Assembly: GCF_019090165.1 (NCBI RefSeq)
Contig: NZ_JAHRIB010000150.1
Coordinates: forward strand, 170,182 to 234,181
DNA: 64,000 bases
Reading direction: 5' to 3'
Source: Streptomyces sp. BV286
GTDB lineage: Bacteria; Actinomycetota; Actinomycetes; Streptomycetales; Streptomycetaceae
Of the stretch, positions 33,392 to 42,179 are shown piece after piece (position 1 is the first letter of the stretch; every line of letters starts with the position of its first letter). Below the pieces are notes generated by a model, which worked only from the letters and a program-made list of their open reading frames with translations, did no database searches and had not been told where the DNA came from. The translations under genes were made by a program, and so were the position numbers.

Positions 33392-33994
33392 TCACCCGCC
33401 GGAGGTCTTTGCCGTCTTGGCCGCTTTGGCCGCCGCCTTCATCTCCTGCTTGTGCGCCCGCACCTTCGCCAGCGACTCCGGGCCCGTGATGTCCGCGACC
33501 GAGCGGAAGGACCTGGCCTCGCCGTACGAGCCCGCGGCCTCGCGCCAGCCCTTCGGGTCCACCCCGAGCTGCTTGCCCAGCAGGGCGAGGAAGATCTGGG
33601 CCTTCTGGGTGCCGAAGCCGGGCAGTTCCTTGAGGCGGCGCAGGAGTTCGGCGCCCGTCCCCGCGCCTTCCCAGACCTTCGCCGCGTCCCCGTCGTAGTG
33701 CTCCACGAGGTACTGGCACAGCTGCTGGACCCGCTTGGCCATCGAACCCGGGTAGCGGTGCACCGCCGGTTTCGTGGACAGCAGGGCCGCGAACGCCTCG
33801 GGGTCGTACGCCGCGATCTCGTGCGCGTCGAGGTCGTCCGCGCCGAGCCGCCGCGCGATCGTGTACGGGCCCGCGAACGCCCACTCCATCGGAATCTGCT
33901 GGTCGAGCAGCATGCCGACGAGCGCGGCGAGCGGGCTGCGCCCGAGGAGCTCGTCGGCCTCGGGCTGCTGGGCGAGGTGAAGTGTGACGTCCAT
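33392..33994 (-). CDS. HhH-GPD base-excision DNA repair protein
   Basis: 200 residues of the HhH-GPD superfamily: LGRSPLAALVGMLLDQQIPMEWAFAGPYTIARRLG at the N-terminus and the helix-hairpin-helix ELPGFGTQKAQIFLALLGKQLGVDPKGW with a following acidic residue. No iron-sulfur cluster cysteines are seen. Lys/Ala-rich tail. Removes damaged bases in the family; the exact lesion is not known. Start ATG 33994. Confidence 0.9.
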   Translation of the reverse strand: MDVTLHLAQQPEADELLGRSPLAALVGMLLDQQIPMEWAFAGPYTIARRLGADDLDAHEIAAYDPEAFAALLSTKPAVHRYPGSMAKRVQQLCQYLVEHYDGDAAKVWEGAGTGAELLRRLKELPGFGTQKAQIFLALLGKQLGVDPKGWREAAGSYGEARSFRSVADITGPESLAKVRAHKQEMKAAAKAAKTAKTSGG

Positions 33995-34018
33995 GCCCCG
34001 ATCATCGCGCGGGCGGGT

Positions 34019-34765
34019 TCAGGACGCTCGCCAGTACCCCAGCGCGTTCACCCGCTGCTTCGGCAGTGCCAGCTCCTTGCGGAAGTACGCCGCCAGCGAC
34101 CGGGTCGTCGCCGTGTCGCAGGCGATCCAGACGTACGGGTCCGGGGTGCCCTTCAGGAGGTCCGGCGCGGCCTCCTTCACCTGGGCCACCAGGTGCGCGC
34201 CCTCGTCGAGCCGGGCCACCGTACGGACGTCGTGGTGGGCGGGGTCGGCCCGGAGGGGCAGGCCGTCCAGTCCTTCCGCTCCTTCGCTTCCTTCGGTCGA
34301 CTCGAACCAGATCGTCGTGGGTACCGGACCCAGCACGTCCAGAAGGGAGTTGAGGGCGGGGAGGGAAGCGGTGTCGCCGATCGCCAGCACGAGGGACGGC
34401 GCCGGGTCCGGATGCGTGAAGCCCGTGCCCTGGACCGTCGCCTCGATCGTGTCCCCCGGCTTGGCGGCCCGCGCCCAGTCGCTCGCGCATCCCTCGTGCA
34501 GCGCGAACTCCAGGCTGAAGGTCCCCGCGGCCGGATCGGGGTCCACCAGGGTGTACGCCCGCTGGTGCGGCTTGCCCGCGTTGTCGAACCACAGCCGCAC
34601 CCACATCGTCGGGTGCACCCCGGTCGCCGCGAGCATGCCGCCGTCGGTGAGGTGCACCCGGCGGTAGTGCTCGGTGACGTCCTCCGCGCCCGTGACCGTG
34701 AACGCGAAGTCCTTGCCCCGGAACAGTTTGAGGACCGCGCCCTCCCAGCCGTGCCCCTGCCCCAT
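34019..34765 (-). CDS. Siderophore-interacting FAD-binding protein (ferric-siderophore reductase)
   Basis: 248 residues of the SIP family. FAD domain: VTEHYRRVHLTDGG, HQRAYTLVDPDPAAGTFSLEFALHEG and ASDWARAAKPGDTI. The C-terminal NAD(P)H-binding-like domain runs from LAIGDTASLPALNSLL to WIACDTATTRSLAAYFRKEL. It releases iron by reducing ferric siderophores in the cytoplasm. ATG 34765 is preferred; upstream ATG 34798 lies closer to the iron box. Divergent from the acylase gene across a shared iron box. Confidence 0.92.
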   Translation of the reverse strand: MGQGHGWEGAVLKLFRGKDFAFTVTGAEDVTEHYRRVHLTDGGMLAATGVHPTMWVRLWFDNAGKPHQRAYTLVDPDPAAGTFSLEFALHEGCASDWARAAKPGDTIEATVQGTGFTHPDPAPSLVLAIGDTASLPALNSLLDVLGPVPTTIWFESTEGSEGAEGLDGLPLRADPAHHDVRTVARLDEGAHLVAQVKEAAPDLLKGTPDPYVWIACDTATTRSLAAYFRKELALPKQRVNALGYWRAS

Positions 34766-34805
34766 GGCGTTTTCACCCTTCGCGTACGATTCCGACAAGC
34801 TTTAC

Positions 34806-34824
34806 TTAGGTGAGCCTAACCTAA
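34806..34824. promoter_or_regulatory. DmdR1/IdeR iron box
   Basis: Minus strand reads TTAGGTTAGGCTCACCTAA, an exact match to the actinobacterial iron box. It sits 41 bp from the siderophore-interacting protein start and 20 bp from the acylase start, so both directions are predicted to be repressed by iron-loaded DmdR/IdeR. Confidence 0.93.
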
Positions 34825-34844
34825 ATATGATGGGGAGACGCAGG

Positions 34845-37139
34845 GTGACTGCCGAGATCTACCGCGACGCCTGGGGCGTCCCGCATCTGCGTGCGGGTGA
34901 CGCGCGCGAACTGGCCCACACCCAGGGCCTGGCCACGGCACTCGACCGCGCCTGGCAGATCGAGGTCGAACGCCACCGGGCGCGCGGCACGTCGGCCGCG
35001 TTCCTCGGCGCCGACGCGCTCGGCTGGGACCGGTTCGCGAGACAGGCCCTGCTCGACGACACCGCGAGACGGTGTTTCACGGCCCTGGAGAGACGGGACC
35101 CCGAGACCGCCGCCTGGGTCCGGGCGTACGTCGACGGGGTCAACCAGGGCCTGCCCGAAGGGGCCCGCCGTGCACCGGAGTTCGCGACCGTCGGCCTCAC
35201 ACCGGGCCGCTGGGAGCCGTGGACGTCGCTGGGCGTCTGGCTGGCCACGCACATCCTCTTCGCCGGGTTCCCGGCCAAGCTCTGGCGCGAGGAGGTCGTA
35301 CGCCATCTCGGTCCGGACGCCGTCGGCCTGTTCGCCACCGACGGGCCCGCCACCTCCGGCAGCAACGGCTGGCTCGTCTCGGGCGAGCGGACCGCCACCG
35401 GCCTGCCGGTCATCGCGGGCGACCCCCACCGCTTCATCGAGGCGCCGGGTGTGTACCAGCAGATCCGGCTCTCCTGCCCGGAGTTCGACGTCGTGGGGCT
35501 GGCCGTGCCGGGCGTCCCGGGGATCGCCCACTTCGGTCACACGGGCACGGTGGCCTGGGCGATCACCAACGCGATGGCCGACTACCAGGACCTGTACCGG
35601 GAACGGCTCCGGCGCTCCGGTGAAGGGGAGGGGCAGCGGGTCGAGGCCCTGGGCCCGGACGGGAGATGGCACGCCGCCTCCCGGCATGTCGAGACGGTCG
35701 AGGTGGCCGACGGCGAACCCGTCGAGGTCGAAGTGATCGAGACCGGCCGCGGCCCGGTCGTGATCAGCGGTGACTTCGACGGGGAGGACGGTCCCGTCGC
35801 CGAGGGCTCGGCCGGGCCCATCAGCCTCCGCTATCCGCCCCGGGTCTCCGAGGACCTGGGTTTCGGCTCGCTCCTCCCTCTCCTCCGCGCCCGCCGGGTC
35901 GCCGACGTGGACCGCGCCTTCGACGCCTGGGCCGAGCCCGTCAACGTCGTCCAGGCGGCCGACACCGAGGGCGGCCTGCTGCACCGCGTCGCGGGCCGCG
36001 TGCCGCTGCGTGACCCGGAGAACGGCGTACGGATCGTCGCGGCCTGGGAGCCCGGACACGAGTGGCGCGGCTGGTACGGGCCCATGCCACGCGGCACGGT
36101 CGACGACGGCATCGCGGTCATGGCCAACCAGCGCGGACCCGCCACTCCCCTCGGCGTCGAGTTCGCTCCGCCGCACCGGGCCGACCGCCTGCGCACGCTC
36201 CTCGACGCGAGGACCGACTGGTCGGCCGCCGACATGGCCGCCCTTCACATGGACACCCATCTCGCCTCCGCGGGCCCGCTGCTGGACCACCTCGCCGCCC
36301 TCGACGGCCTCACCCCCGAAGCCGTCGCCCTGCGCGAGCGGCTCCTGGCCTGGGACCGCCGCATGGACGCCGACAGCCGGGAGGCGGCTGTCTACGCGGC
36401 AGTCCGCAGCGCGGTCGTACGCCGCATCGTGGCCCACCCCGCCCTCGCCCCGCTGACCGGACCCCCGTCCTGCCCCGAGGTGCTCCGGCCGTGGCTCGCG
36501 CTCGTCCCCCGTGTCGCCTTCGCCCTCGAAGGCCTCCTCAAGGCGGAGGACCTGTACGGGATCGACCGCGCCGAAGCGGTCGGGGCGGCCGTGGAGGAGG
36601 TGGCCGGGGCCCCGCCGAAGGGCACCTGGGGCGACACCCACCGTCTCGCCCCCTGGCGGGCGGTGCCGGACCCCGCGTCCGACGACAGGGAACCGGGGCT
36701 CTCCGGCGATCACGACTGTGTGCTGTGCACCTCGGCCGTGCCGGGCCTCACCGACCGGGCCGCGCGGGGCCCCGCCGCCCGCTACGTGTGGGACGTGGCA
36801 CGGCGCGAGGACAGCGGCTGGGTGGTGCCGTTCGGTGCCTCGGGCGTACCGGGCTCACCGCACCACCGCGACCAACTCCCTTTGTGGCTCGGGGGAGAAC
36901 TGGCCCCCGTGGTCACCGACTGGAACCTGCTCACCAGGAACGACGAGGACAACGACGTCGACAACAGCGTCGACAACAACGTCAGTGATGAGAGCGACGA
37001 AGACAGTGACGACGACAACGGAATCGACGATGAATGCAACAGAAGCGGCCATGAGCGCGACGGAAGCGGCGACAAGCGCAACGGCACCGGCGAAACCGGC
37101 GACGGGGGCAGCGATGACGTCGTACACGGTCGGCCGTGA
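34845..37139 (+). CDS. Penicillin-acylase family Ntn-hydrolase, iron-regulated
   Basis: 764 residues. Starts VTAEIYRDAWGVPHLRA, as in the family. The maturation/nucleophile site is Ser173 in SGSNGWLVSGERTATGLP, followed by GDPH and GHTGTVAWAITNAMADYQDLY. No signal peptide is visible, unlike classic periplasmic acylases, so it may act in the cytoplasm. GTG 34845 has GGGGAG 7 nt upstream. The last ~55 residues are an Asp/Asn/Ser/Gly-rich tail absent from the family core. The iron box and the downstream acyltransferase suggest an amide substrate linked to siderophores. Confidence 0.88.
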   Translation: MTAEIYRDAWGVPHLRAGDARELAHTQGLATALDRAWQIEVERHRARGTSAAFLGADALGWDRFARQALLDDTARRCFTALERRDPETAAWVRAYVDGVNQGLPEGARRAPEFATVGLTPGRWEPWTSLGVWLATHILFAGFPAKLWREEVVRHLGPDAVGLFATDGPATSGSNGWLVSGERTATGLPVIAGDPHRFIEAPGVYQQIRLSCPEFDVVGLAVPGVPGIAHFGHTGTVAWAITNAMADYQDLYRERLRRSGEGEGQRVEALGPDGRWHAASRHVETVEVADGEPVEVEVIETGRGPVVISGDFDGEDGPVAEGSAGPISLRYPPRVSEDLGFGSLLPLLRARRVADVDRAFDAWAEPVNVVQAADTEGGLLHRVAGRVPLRDPENGVRIVAAWEPGHEWRGWYGPMPRGTVDDGIAVMANQRGPATPLGVEFAPPHRADRLRTLLDARTDWSAADMAALHMDTHLASAGPLLDHLAALDGLTPEAVALRERLLAWDRRMDADSREAAVYAAVRSAVVRRIVAHPALAPLTGPPSCPEVLRPWLALVPRVAFALEGLLKAEDLYGIDRAEAVGAAVEEVAGAPPKGTWGDTHRLAPWRAVPDPASDDREPGLSGDHDCVLCTSAVPGLTDRAARGPAARYVWDVARREDSGWVVPFGASGVPGSPHHRDQLPLWLGGELAPVVTDWNLLTRNDEDNDVDNSVDNNVSDESDEDSDDDNGIDDECNRSGHERDGSGDKRNGTGETGDGGSDDVVHGRP

Positions 37140-37740
37140 CCGCGCGGCGGTCCATCAGGAGACCGTCGACGGCCTCGGCACGGTCCGCGTCGTGCCCGTG
37201 GACCCCGAGGCCGACCTGGACGTGCTCCACCACTGGGTGACGGCCGAGCGGGCCCGGTTCTGGGGCATGGGCGGCTTCACCAGGGAGCAGGTGCTGGAGA
37301 CGTACCGGTATCTCGGCTCGCTCGACACGCACCACGCGTACCTCGCCGTCCTGGACGGCGAACCGGCCGCGCTCTTCCAGACGTACGAACCGGAGGCCGA
37401 CCGGGTCAGCGAGTGCTACGAGGTGGAACCCGGCGACATCGGCGTCCACCTGCTGATCGGACCGGTCGGCGAGGGCGCCGGCCGGCCGGGCTACAGCACC
37501 GCCCTGCTGACCGCGTTCACCACGTACGTCCTGCGCGTTCTCGACCGGCCGCGGGTGGTGGTCGAGCCCGACAGCCGCAACGAGAAGGCCATCGCCCGCC
37601 TGCTCCGGCAGGGTTTCGTGCTCGGCCCGCCGATCGTGCTGCCGGAGATCGACCTCCCGGAGGTGTACCTGCCGCGGAAGAAGGCCCAACTGGCGTTCCT
37701 CAGGCGGGAGACCGTCCTTCAGGGGCCGGGCGTCCCGTAG
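37114..37740 (+). CDS. Siderophore-type acyl-CoA N-acyltransferase (GNAT)
   Basis: 208 residues resembling IucB/RhbD/DesC-type acyltransferases that acylate N-hydroxylated amines: LDVLHHWVTAERARFWGMGG, GVHLLIGPVGEGAGRPGYST, VVVEPDSRNEKAIARLLRQGFVLG, and an L-P-x-K-K-A-Q-L-A-F end. ATG 37114 lies inside the acylase tail (26-bp overlap), giving translational coupling. The upstream codons in this frame are an Ala/Thr repeat and not part of the fold. Expected to act in hydroxamate siderophore assembly; no NIS synthetase is nearby. Confidence 0.85.
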   Translation: MTSYTVGRDRAAVHQETVDGLGTVRVVPVDPEADLDVLHHWVTAERARFWGMGGFTREQVLETYRYLGSLDTHHAYLAVLDGEPAALFQTYEPEADRVSECYEVEPGDIGVHLLIGPVGEGAGRPGYSTALLTAFTTYVLRVLDRPRVVVEPDSRNEKAIARLLRQGFVLGPPIVLPEIDLPEVYLPRKKAQLAFLRRETVLQGPGVP

Positions 37741-37895
37741 GCCGTCCGCACGGGGCTGCTCGGCAAGGCGCCGCTCGGCACGGAGACCGGCGGTGGCTGC
37801 CCGGATGCTCGCGGCTCAGGGCGCCCGAACCCCGGCGCGAGCATCCGGTGCCGCGGGCGACGCATCGGCAACTCCTGGTGGGGCATGGTCGGTAG

Positions 37896-38387
37896 GTGGT
37901 CCACGACATCACTCCAGAAGCCCTGGTAGCTCACTACCGACTCGAACCCATCCCCAAGGAGGGCGGCCTCTTCCGCCGCACCTGGGCGGGCCCCGAACGG
38001 CCGGACGGTCGGCCCGAGGGGTCCGCGATAGTGGCCCTCCTGACCTCGCGGCCCGGCGACTTCTCCGCGCTGCACCGCCTCCCCGCCGACGAGACCTGGC
38101 ACTTCTACCTGGGAGATCCGCTGGAGCTGCTGCTCCTCTCCCCCGACGGCACGTCCCGCACGGTCCAGCTCGGCCCCGACGTCCTGGGCGGCCAGCACGT
38201 CCAGTTCACGGTGCCCGCGCGCACCTGGATGGGCGCGCGGGTCGTCCCGGACGGAGCCTGGTCGTTCTTCGGGTGCACGATGGCGCCCGGCTTCACGTAC
38301 GAGGGGTACGAGCACGGCGACGCGGCCGCGCTCACCGCCCGCTACCCGGCGGAGGCCGAGCGGATCGCCGCGCTGAGCCGGCCATGA
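37896..38387 (+). CDS. DUF985 cupin protein
   Basis: 163 residues of the cupin DUF985 family: ALVAHYRLEPIPKEGGLFRRTW, FSALHRLPADETWHFYLGDPLELLLL, QHVQFTVPARTWMGARV, WSFFGCTMAPGFTYEGYE. H and E residues of the first cupin motif (H-x-x-x-x-x-E-x-W-x-F-Y) are present. GTG start. It overlaps the SDR gene by 4 bp (ATGA). Confidence 0.9.
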   Translation: MVHDITPEALVAHYRLEPIPKEGGLFRRTWAGPERPDGRPEGSAIVALLTSRPGDFSALHRLPADETWHFYLGDPLELLLLSPDGTSRTVQLGPDVLGGQHVQFTVPARTWMGARVVPDGAWSFFGCTMAPGFTYEGYEHGDAAALTARYPAEAERIAALSRP

Positions 38388-39277
38388 CCGCCGCGTCCGA
38401 CATGACTGCTGCTTCCGCTGCTTCCGCAGCTTCTGGTGCGCTCGGAGGGCTGCTCGACGGGCAGGTGGCACTCGTCACCGGGGCCGGGGGCGGCATCGGG
38501 CGGGGCATCGCGCTGCGGTTCGCGGCGGCGGGCGCGGCCGTGGCCGTCCACTTCCGCACCGACGCGGAGGCGGCCCGGGACGTCGTCGCCCACATCACGG
38601 ACTCGGGTGGCCGCGCGGTGGCCCTGCGGGCCGACCTGACCGTGGAGTCCGAGTGCCACCGGGTGGTGCGCGAGGCCGCGGACTGGGGAGGCGGCCTGCT
38701 GACGGCACTGGTCAACAACGCGGGCGTACAACCGGTCCAGGAGCTGCCGGGCATGACGGTGGAGGACTGGCGGGCGGTGGTCGACGCCAACGTGTCGAGC
38801 GTGTTCGCCTGCACACAGGCCGCCGCCGAACTGATGCGGGACGGGAGCGAGAGCCGTGAAGGGAGGGAGACGAGGGCAGGGAGGGAGACGAGGGCGGGGA
38901 GGGGCGAGCCCGGTGGAGGTGTGCGCAGCATCACGCACATCGCGTCCATCGAGGCCACGCACCCCGCCCCGCACCACGCCCACTACTCCGCCTCGAAGGC
39001 GGCGGTCGTCATGCACGCGCGCTCGGCGGCCCTGGAGTACGGTCCCTACGGCATCCGCGTGAACACCGTCTCCCCGGGACTGATCGACCGCGAAGGCCTC
39101 GCGCAGGCGTGGCCGGAGGGTGTGCGGCGCTGGCGACAGGCGGTACCCACGGGGAGGCTGGGGCGCCCGGAGGACGTGGGTGACGCCTGCGTGTTCCTCG
39201 CCTCACCGATGGCCTCCTGGATCACCGGTCAGGACCTGGTCGTGGACGGTGGGATCTCGGCACGGCCGACGTGGTGA
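38384..39277 (+). CDS. Short-chain dehydrogenase/reductase
   Basis: 297 residues. Rossmann signature TGAGGGIGRGIA, NNAG in LVNNAGVQPVQELPG, catalytic S in THIASIEA, Y-x-x-x-K in HYSASKAAVV, and the end SWITGQDLVVDGG. Between the NNAG strand and the catalytic Ser lies a low-complexity insert (about residues 165-187, S/E/R/G/T repeats from a 15-bp DNA repeat). Coupled to the cupin gene. The substrate is unknown. Confidence 0.92.
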   Translation: MTAASDMTAASAASAASGALGGLLDGQVALVTGAGGGIGRGIALRFAAAGAAVAVHFRTDAEAARDVVAHITDSGGRAVALRADLTVESECHRVVREAADWGGGLLTALVNNAGVQPVQELPGMTVEDWRAVVDANVSSVFACTQAAAELMRDGSESREGRETRAGRETRAGRGEPGGGVRSITHIASIEATHPAPHHAHYSASKAAVVMHARSAALEYGPYGIRVNTVSPGLIDREGLAQAWPEGVRRWRQAVPTGRLGRPEDVGDACVFLASPMASWITGQDLVVDGGISARPTW

Positions 39278-39365
39278 ACGCGAGCGGCCGAGACGGGTGG
39301 GCGCGGGCCTGTTGAACAACATGCCGCGTACATCCGTACCCTCACCGAGGCGCAGACGTACACGC

Positions 39366-39480
39366 ATGACGAGTTCGACGAGTTCGACGAGCACGACGAG
39401 CACCAGAAGCACGACGGGCACGACGGGCACGACGGGCACGGCGGGCACGACGGGCACGACGAGTGCCGGGCACGACGAGT
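39366..39480. repeat. 9-bp tandem repeat before the copper-resistance gene
   Basis: Units of CACGACGGG and related ACGAGTTCG, about a dozen, in the 225 bp between the SDR and CopC/CopD genes. In one frame it would read His-Asp-Gly repeats and in another Thr/Ser repeats; neither is joined to a credible start. Confidence 0.6.
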
Positions 39481-39502
39481 ACGAGAAGCAGGGAGAGGCG
39501 AC

Positions 39503-41584
39503 GTGGGCCGAGTGCGCCGCACACACCGGGTCCTACGAGTGCTGCGGGTGCTGAGGGTGTCGGCACCACGCCGGGCCGCGGCCCTCGTCGCCCTGCTGGG
39601 CACGTTGTTCCTGCTGGGCGGGGCGGCGACCGTGTCCGCCCACTCGGCGGTCCGGGACACCGATCCCCGTGAGGGGTCCGTCCTCAAGTCGGCGCCCCGC
39701 GAGGTCACCATGACCTTCACCGAGTCGGTCGGCATCACCGACGACTCGCTGCGCGTCCTCAGCCCCGAGAACCGCCGGGTGAACGCGGGCGACACCCAGC
39801 ACGTTCCCGGCCGCTCCGACACCGTCCGCGTACGCCTGAACGACGATCTGCCCGACGGTACGTTCACGGTCGCCTGGCGTGTGGTCTCGGCGGACAGCCA
39901 TCCCATCTCCGGCGCCTTCACCTTCTCCATCGGCAAGCCCTCCGAGACGACGGTCCCCGTCTCGGTCGAGCCGGCCGTGAACCCCGCCTCGGGCGCCCTC
40001 TACGACATCGCCCGCTACGCCGCGTACGCCGCCGTCTCCCTCCTCCTGGGTGTCGCCGTCTTCGTCCTCGCCTGCAGTCCGTCCAGCGCGGAGCCGTTGC
40101 GCGGGCTCGTACGCGCCGGCTGGTGGACCCTCCTCGCCACCACGGTGGCCCTCGTCTTCCTGCGCGGCCCCTACGAACGCGGCACCGGACCGTCGACCGT
40201 CTTCGACCCGGCCCTCATCGAGAACACGCTGACGAGCAGGCCGGGCTGGGCGCTGCTCGCCCGGCTGGCCCTGCTGGCGGGGGCGGCCGTCTTCCTCGTA
40301 CGGACGGAGGCGGCGCTGCGGCGGTCCGCGGAACCGAAGCCTGCCGTGCTCGCGGCCGGGGGTTTCCTGGCCGTCGCCCTGGCGGTCACCTGGGCCGTCG
40401 CCGAGCACGCGTCGGCGGGCATCCAGGTTCCCGCGGCGATGACCTCCTCGGTACTGCACCTGCTGGCGATGGCGGTCTGGCTGGGCGGGCTCGGAGCCCT
40501 GCTCACTGTGCTCCACCGGTCGAGCACCCCGCTCGCGGCCACGTCGGTGACCCGTTTCTCGCGTATCGCGTTCACCTCGGTCACGGTCCTGGTGCTGACC
40601 GGCGTCTACCAGTCCTGGCGGGGACTCGGCTCGTGGGACGCGGTGTTCGGCACCTCGTACGGCCGGATCCTGGTCGTGAAGGTGTGCGCGGTGGTGGCGC
40701 TGCTGGCCGCGGCGGCCTTCTCCCGCCGCTGGACGGCCCGCCTGTCGGACGACGTGGAACAGCCGGCACAGAAGCCCGTACCGGAGGCTGCACCGGAGCC
40801 CGTACCGGAAGCCGTACCGGAGTTGGAGAAGGTCGGTGCCGGCGGGCGCGCGGCCGCCGGGAACACGGTTCCGGCCGCTGCTGAGCGCGGGCCTGCTTCC
40901 GTGTCCGCTTCGGTGACGGAGACGACCGCGGAGACGACTGCGGATGCGATTCCGGAGACGACCGCGGGCTCCCCTTCGACTCCGTCCGAGCCTTCAGCCT
41001 CGCCTTCGGTGTCGGCCCCGCCCTCGGAGTGCTCCTCGGCGTCCTCCTCGGCGTCGTCCTCGGTATCGGCTCCCGAGGAGGCCGGTGTCCGGCACCGGTC
41101 CCTGCGCCGCTCGGTTCTCGCCGAAGTCGTCGTGGGCGTCGCGGTGCTGGTGATCACGACGGTACTGACCGGCACCCAGCCGGGCCGCGCCGAGCTGGAG
41201 ACGGCGGCGGCCGAGTCCACCGCCGCCGCGGCCGACGGCCCCACCGCGTCCACGACCCTGATCCCCTTCGACGTCGGCACCCCGGGCGGCCACGGCAAGG
41301 TACAGATCGTCCTCGAGCCGGGCCGCGTCGGCGAGAACACGGTCGAGGCGGTCATCATCGGCCCCGACGGAGGCGTCGCCACCGTCCCCGAGATCCGTCT
41401 CTCGTTCACCCTCGACTCCCAGAAGATCGGGCCCATCGACGCCGGGCTCACCAACAAGGGCGGCTACTGGGGGACCGAGTCCCTCAACCTGCCCCTCGCC
41501 GGCACCTGGACGATGAAGGTGACGGTCCGCACGACGGACATCGACCAGGTGTCGGAGACCCGTCGGGTGAAGATCGCCCGCTGA
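39503..41584 (+). CDS. CopC/CopD fusion copper-resistance protein
   Basis: 693 residues. The signal peptide ends A-T-V-S-A-H; the mature His starts a CopC domain (HSAVRDTDPREGSVLKSAPREVTMTF ... WRVVSADSHPISGAFTF, with the second copper His). CopD membrane domain (about 155-415, 8 helices) has VAEHASAGIQVP and HLLAMAVWLGG. Then a Pro/Glu/Ser/Thr-rich linker (about 420-525), a further helix (~535-555) and a C-terminal beta domain (QIVLEPGRVGENTVEAVIIGPDG) of the FixH/YtkA kind. Copper binding/import across the membrane. GTG 39503 or a later in-frame GTG could start it. Confidence 0.92.
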   Translation: MGRVRRTHRVLRVLRVLRVSAPRRAAALVALLGTLFLLGGAATVSAHSAVRDTDPREGSVLKSAPREVTMTFTESVGITDDSLRVLSPENRRVNAGDTQHVPGRSDTVRVRLNDDLPDGTFTVAWRVVSADSHPISGAFTFSIGKPSETTVPVSVEPAVNPASGALYDIARYAAYAAVSLLLGVAVFVLACSPSSAEPLRGLVRAGWWTLLATTVALVFLRGPYERGTGPSTVFDPALIENTLTSRPGWALLARLALLAGAAVFLVRTEAALRRSAEPKPAVLAAGGFLAVALAVTWAVAEHASAGIQVPAAMTSSVLHLLAMAVWLGGLGALLTVLHRSSTPLAATSVTRFSRIAFTSVTVLVLTGVYQSWRGLGSWDAVFGTSYGRILVVKVCAVVALLAAAAFSRRWTARLSDDVEQPAQKPVPEAAPEPVPEAVPELEKVGAGGRAAAGNTVPAAAERGPASVSASVTETTAETTADAIPETTAGSPSTPSEPSASPSVSAPPSECSSASSSASSSVSAPEEAGVRHRSLRRSVLAEVVVGVAVLVITTVLTGTQPGRAELETAAAESTAAAADGPTASTTLIPFDVGTPGGHGKVQIVLEPGRVGENTVEAVIIGPDGGVATVPEIRLSFTLDSQKIGPIDAGLTNKGGYWGTESLNLPLAGTWTMKVTVRTTDIDQVSETRRVKIAR

Positions 41585-41655
41585 TCCGGCGGTGACGGCA
41601 CGGCCCGCGGAGGGCGTGAGCAGGGCTCATCGGGGCGGCGGAGAACCGGACGGGC

Positions 41656-42090
41656 TCACGACGGGTCCCAGTGGGCGAGCTCGTGCAGGGCGGCCGCGGT
41701 GCGCGCGAATCCCTCGTCGCCGAGCAGGGTGCGCAACTCGCCGTTGAAGCGGTCGATCTCCGGCTGAGTGGCGCGAAGGGCGTCGGCGCCCGCGTCGGTG
41801 AGGCCCAGCGTCACGGCCCGGTGCTCGCTTGGATGCGCCCGCTTGACGACGAGGCCCGCCGTGACGAGCCGGGTGACGAGTGCGGTGACCGCGGACTCGC
41901 GCAGTCCCAGGGTGCGGGCGAGCTCCCGCTGGGTGACGCCCGGTCGGTCCTGTACGGCGAACAGCGCGCCGAGCTGGGCCGTGGTGACACCGGCGGCGGC
42001 CGCGCAGCGACGGTCGGCGGCCGTACGCAGGCGGTGCGCGGCCCGTTGCAGCAGGAAGAACAGACGCTGGTCGGGCTCTGCCTCGGACAT
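41656..42090 (-). CDS. MarR-family transcriptional regulator
   Basis: 144 residues from ATG 42090 (MSEAEPDQRLFFLLQRAAHRL). HTH and wing: PGVTQRELARTLGLRESAVTALVTRLVTAGLVVKRAHPSEHRAVTLGLT. An upstream reading to 42132 enters the palindrome and is not expected to be translated. Divergent from the PaaI thioesterase; the large palindrome between is the presumed operator for both. Confidence 0.9.
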   Translation of the reverse strand: MSEAEPDQRLFFLLQRAAHRLRTAADRRCAAAAGVTTAQLGALFAVQDRPGVTQRELARTLGLRESAVTALVTRLVTAGLVVKRAHPSEHRAVTLGLTDAGADALRATQPEIDRFNGELRTLLGDEGFARTAAALHELAHWDPS

Positions 42091-42112
42091 GGACCGATCT
42101 TGACAGACCCGA

Positions 42113-42164
42113 CGGCCGTACGGGACGGTCACTTCACTGGTGAAGTGACCGTCCCGTACGGCCG
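42113..42164. promoter_or_regulatory. 52-bp perfect palindrome in the MarR/thioesterase promoter
   Basis: Arms of 25 bp with a 2-bp centre (TG); central part CACTTCAC-TG-GTGAAGTG, outer part CGGCCGTACGGGACGGT and its complement. No mismatch. It covers the divergent promoter region 22 bp from the MarR start and 15 bp from the thioesterase start. Confidence 0.85.
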
Positions 42165-42179
42165 AAGTCGAGGTGCGAT

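Noticed and set aside
39366..39554. Thr/Ser-rich small protein ending in E-C-C-G-C
   Set aside because: Encoded by a 9-bp DNA repeat, no ribosome binding site, and it overlaps the well-supported CopC/CopD start region.
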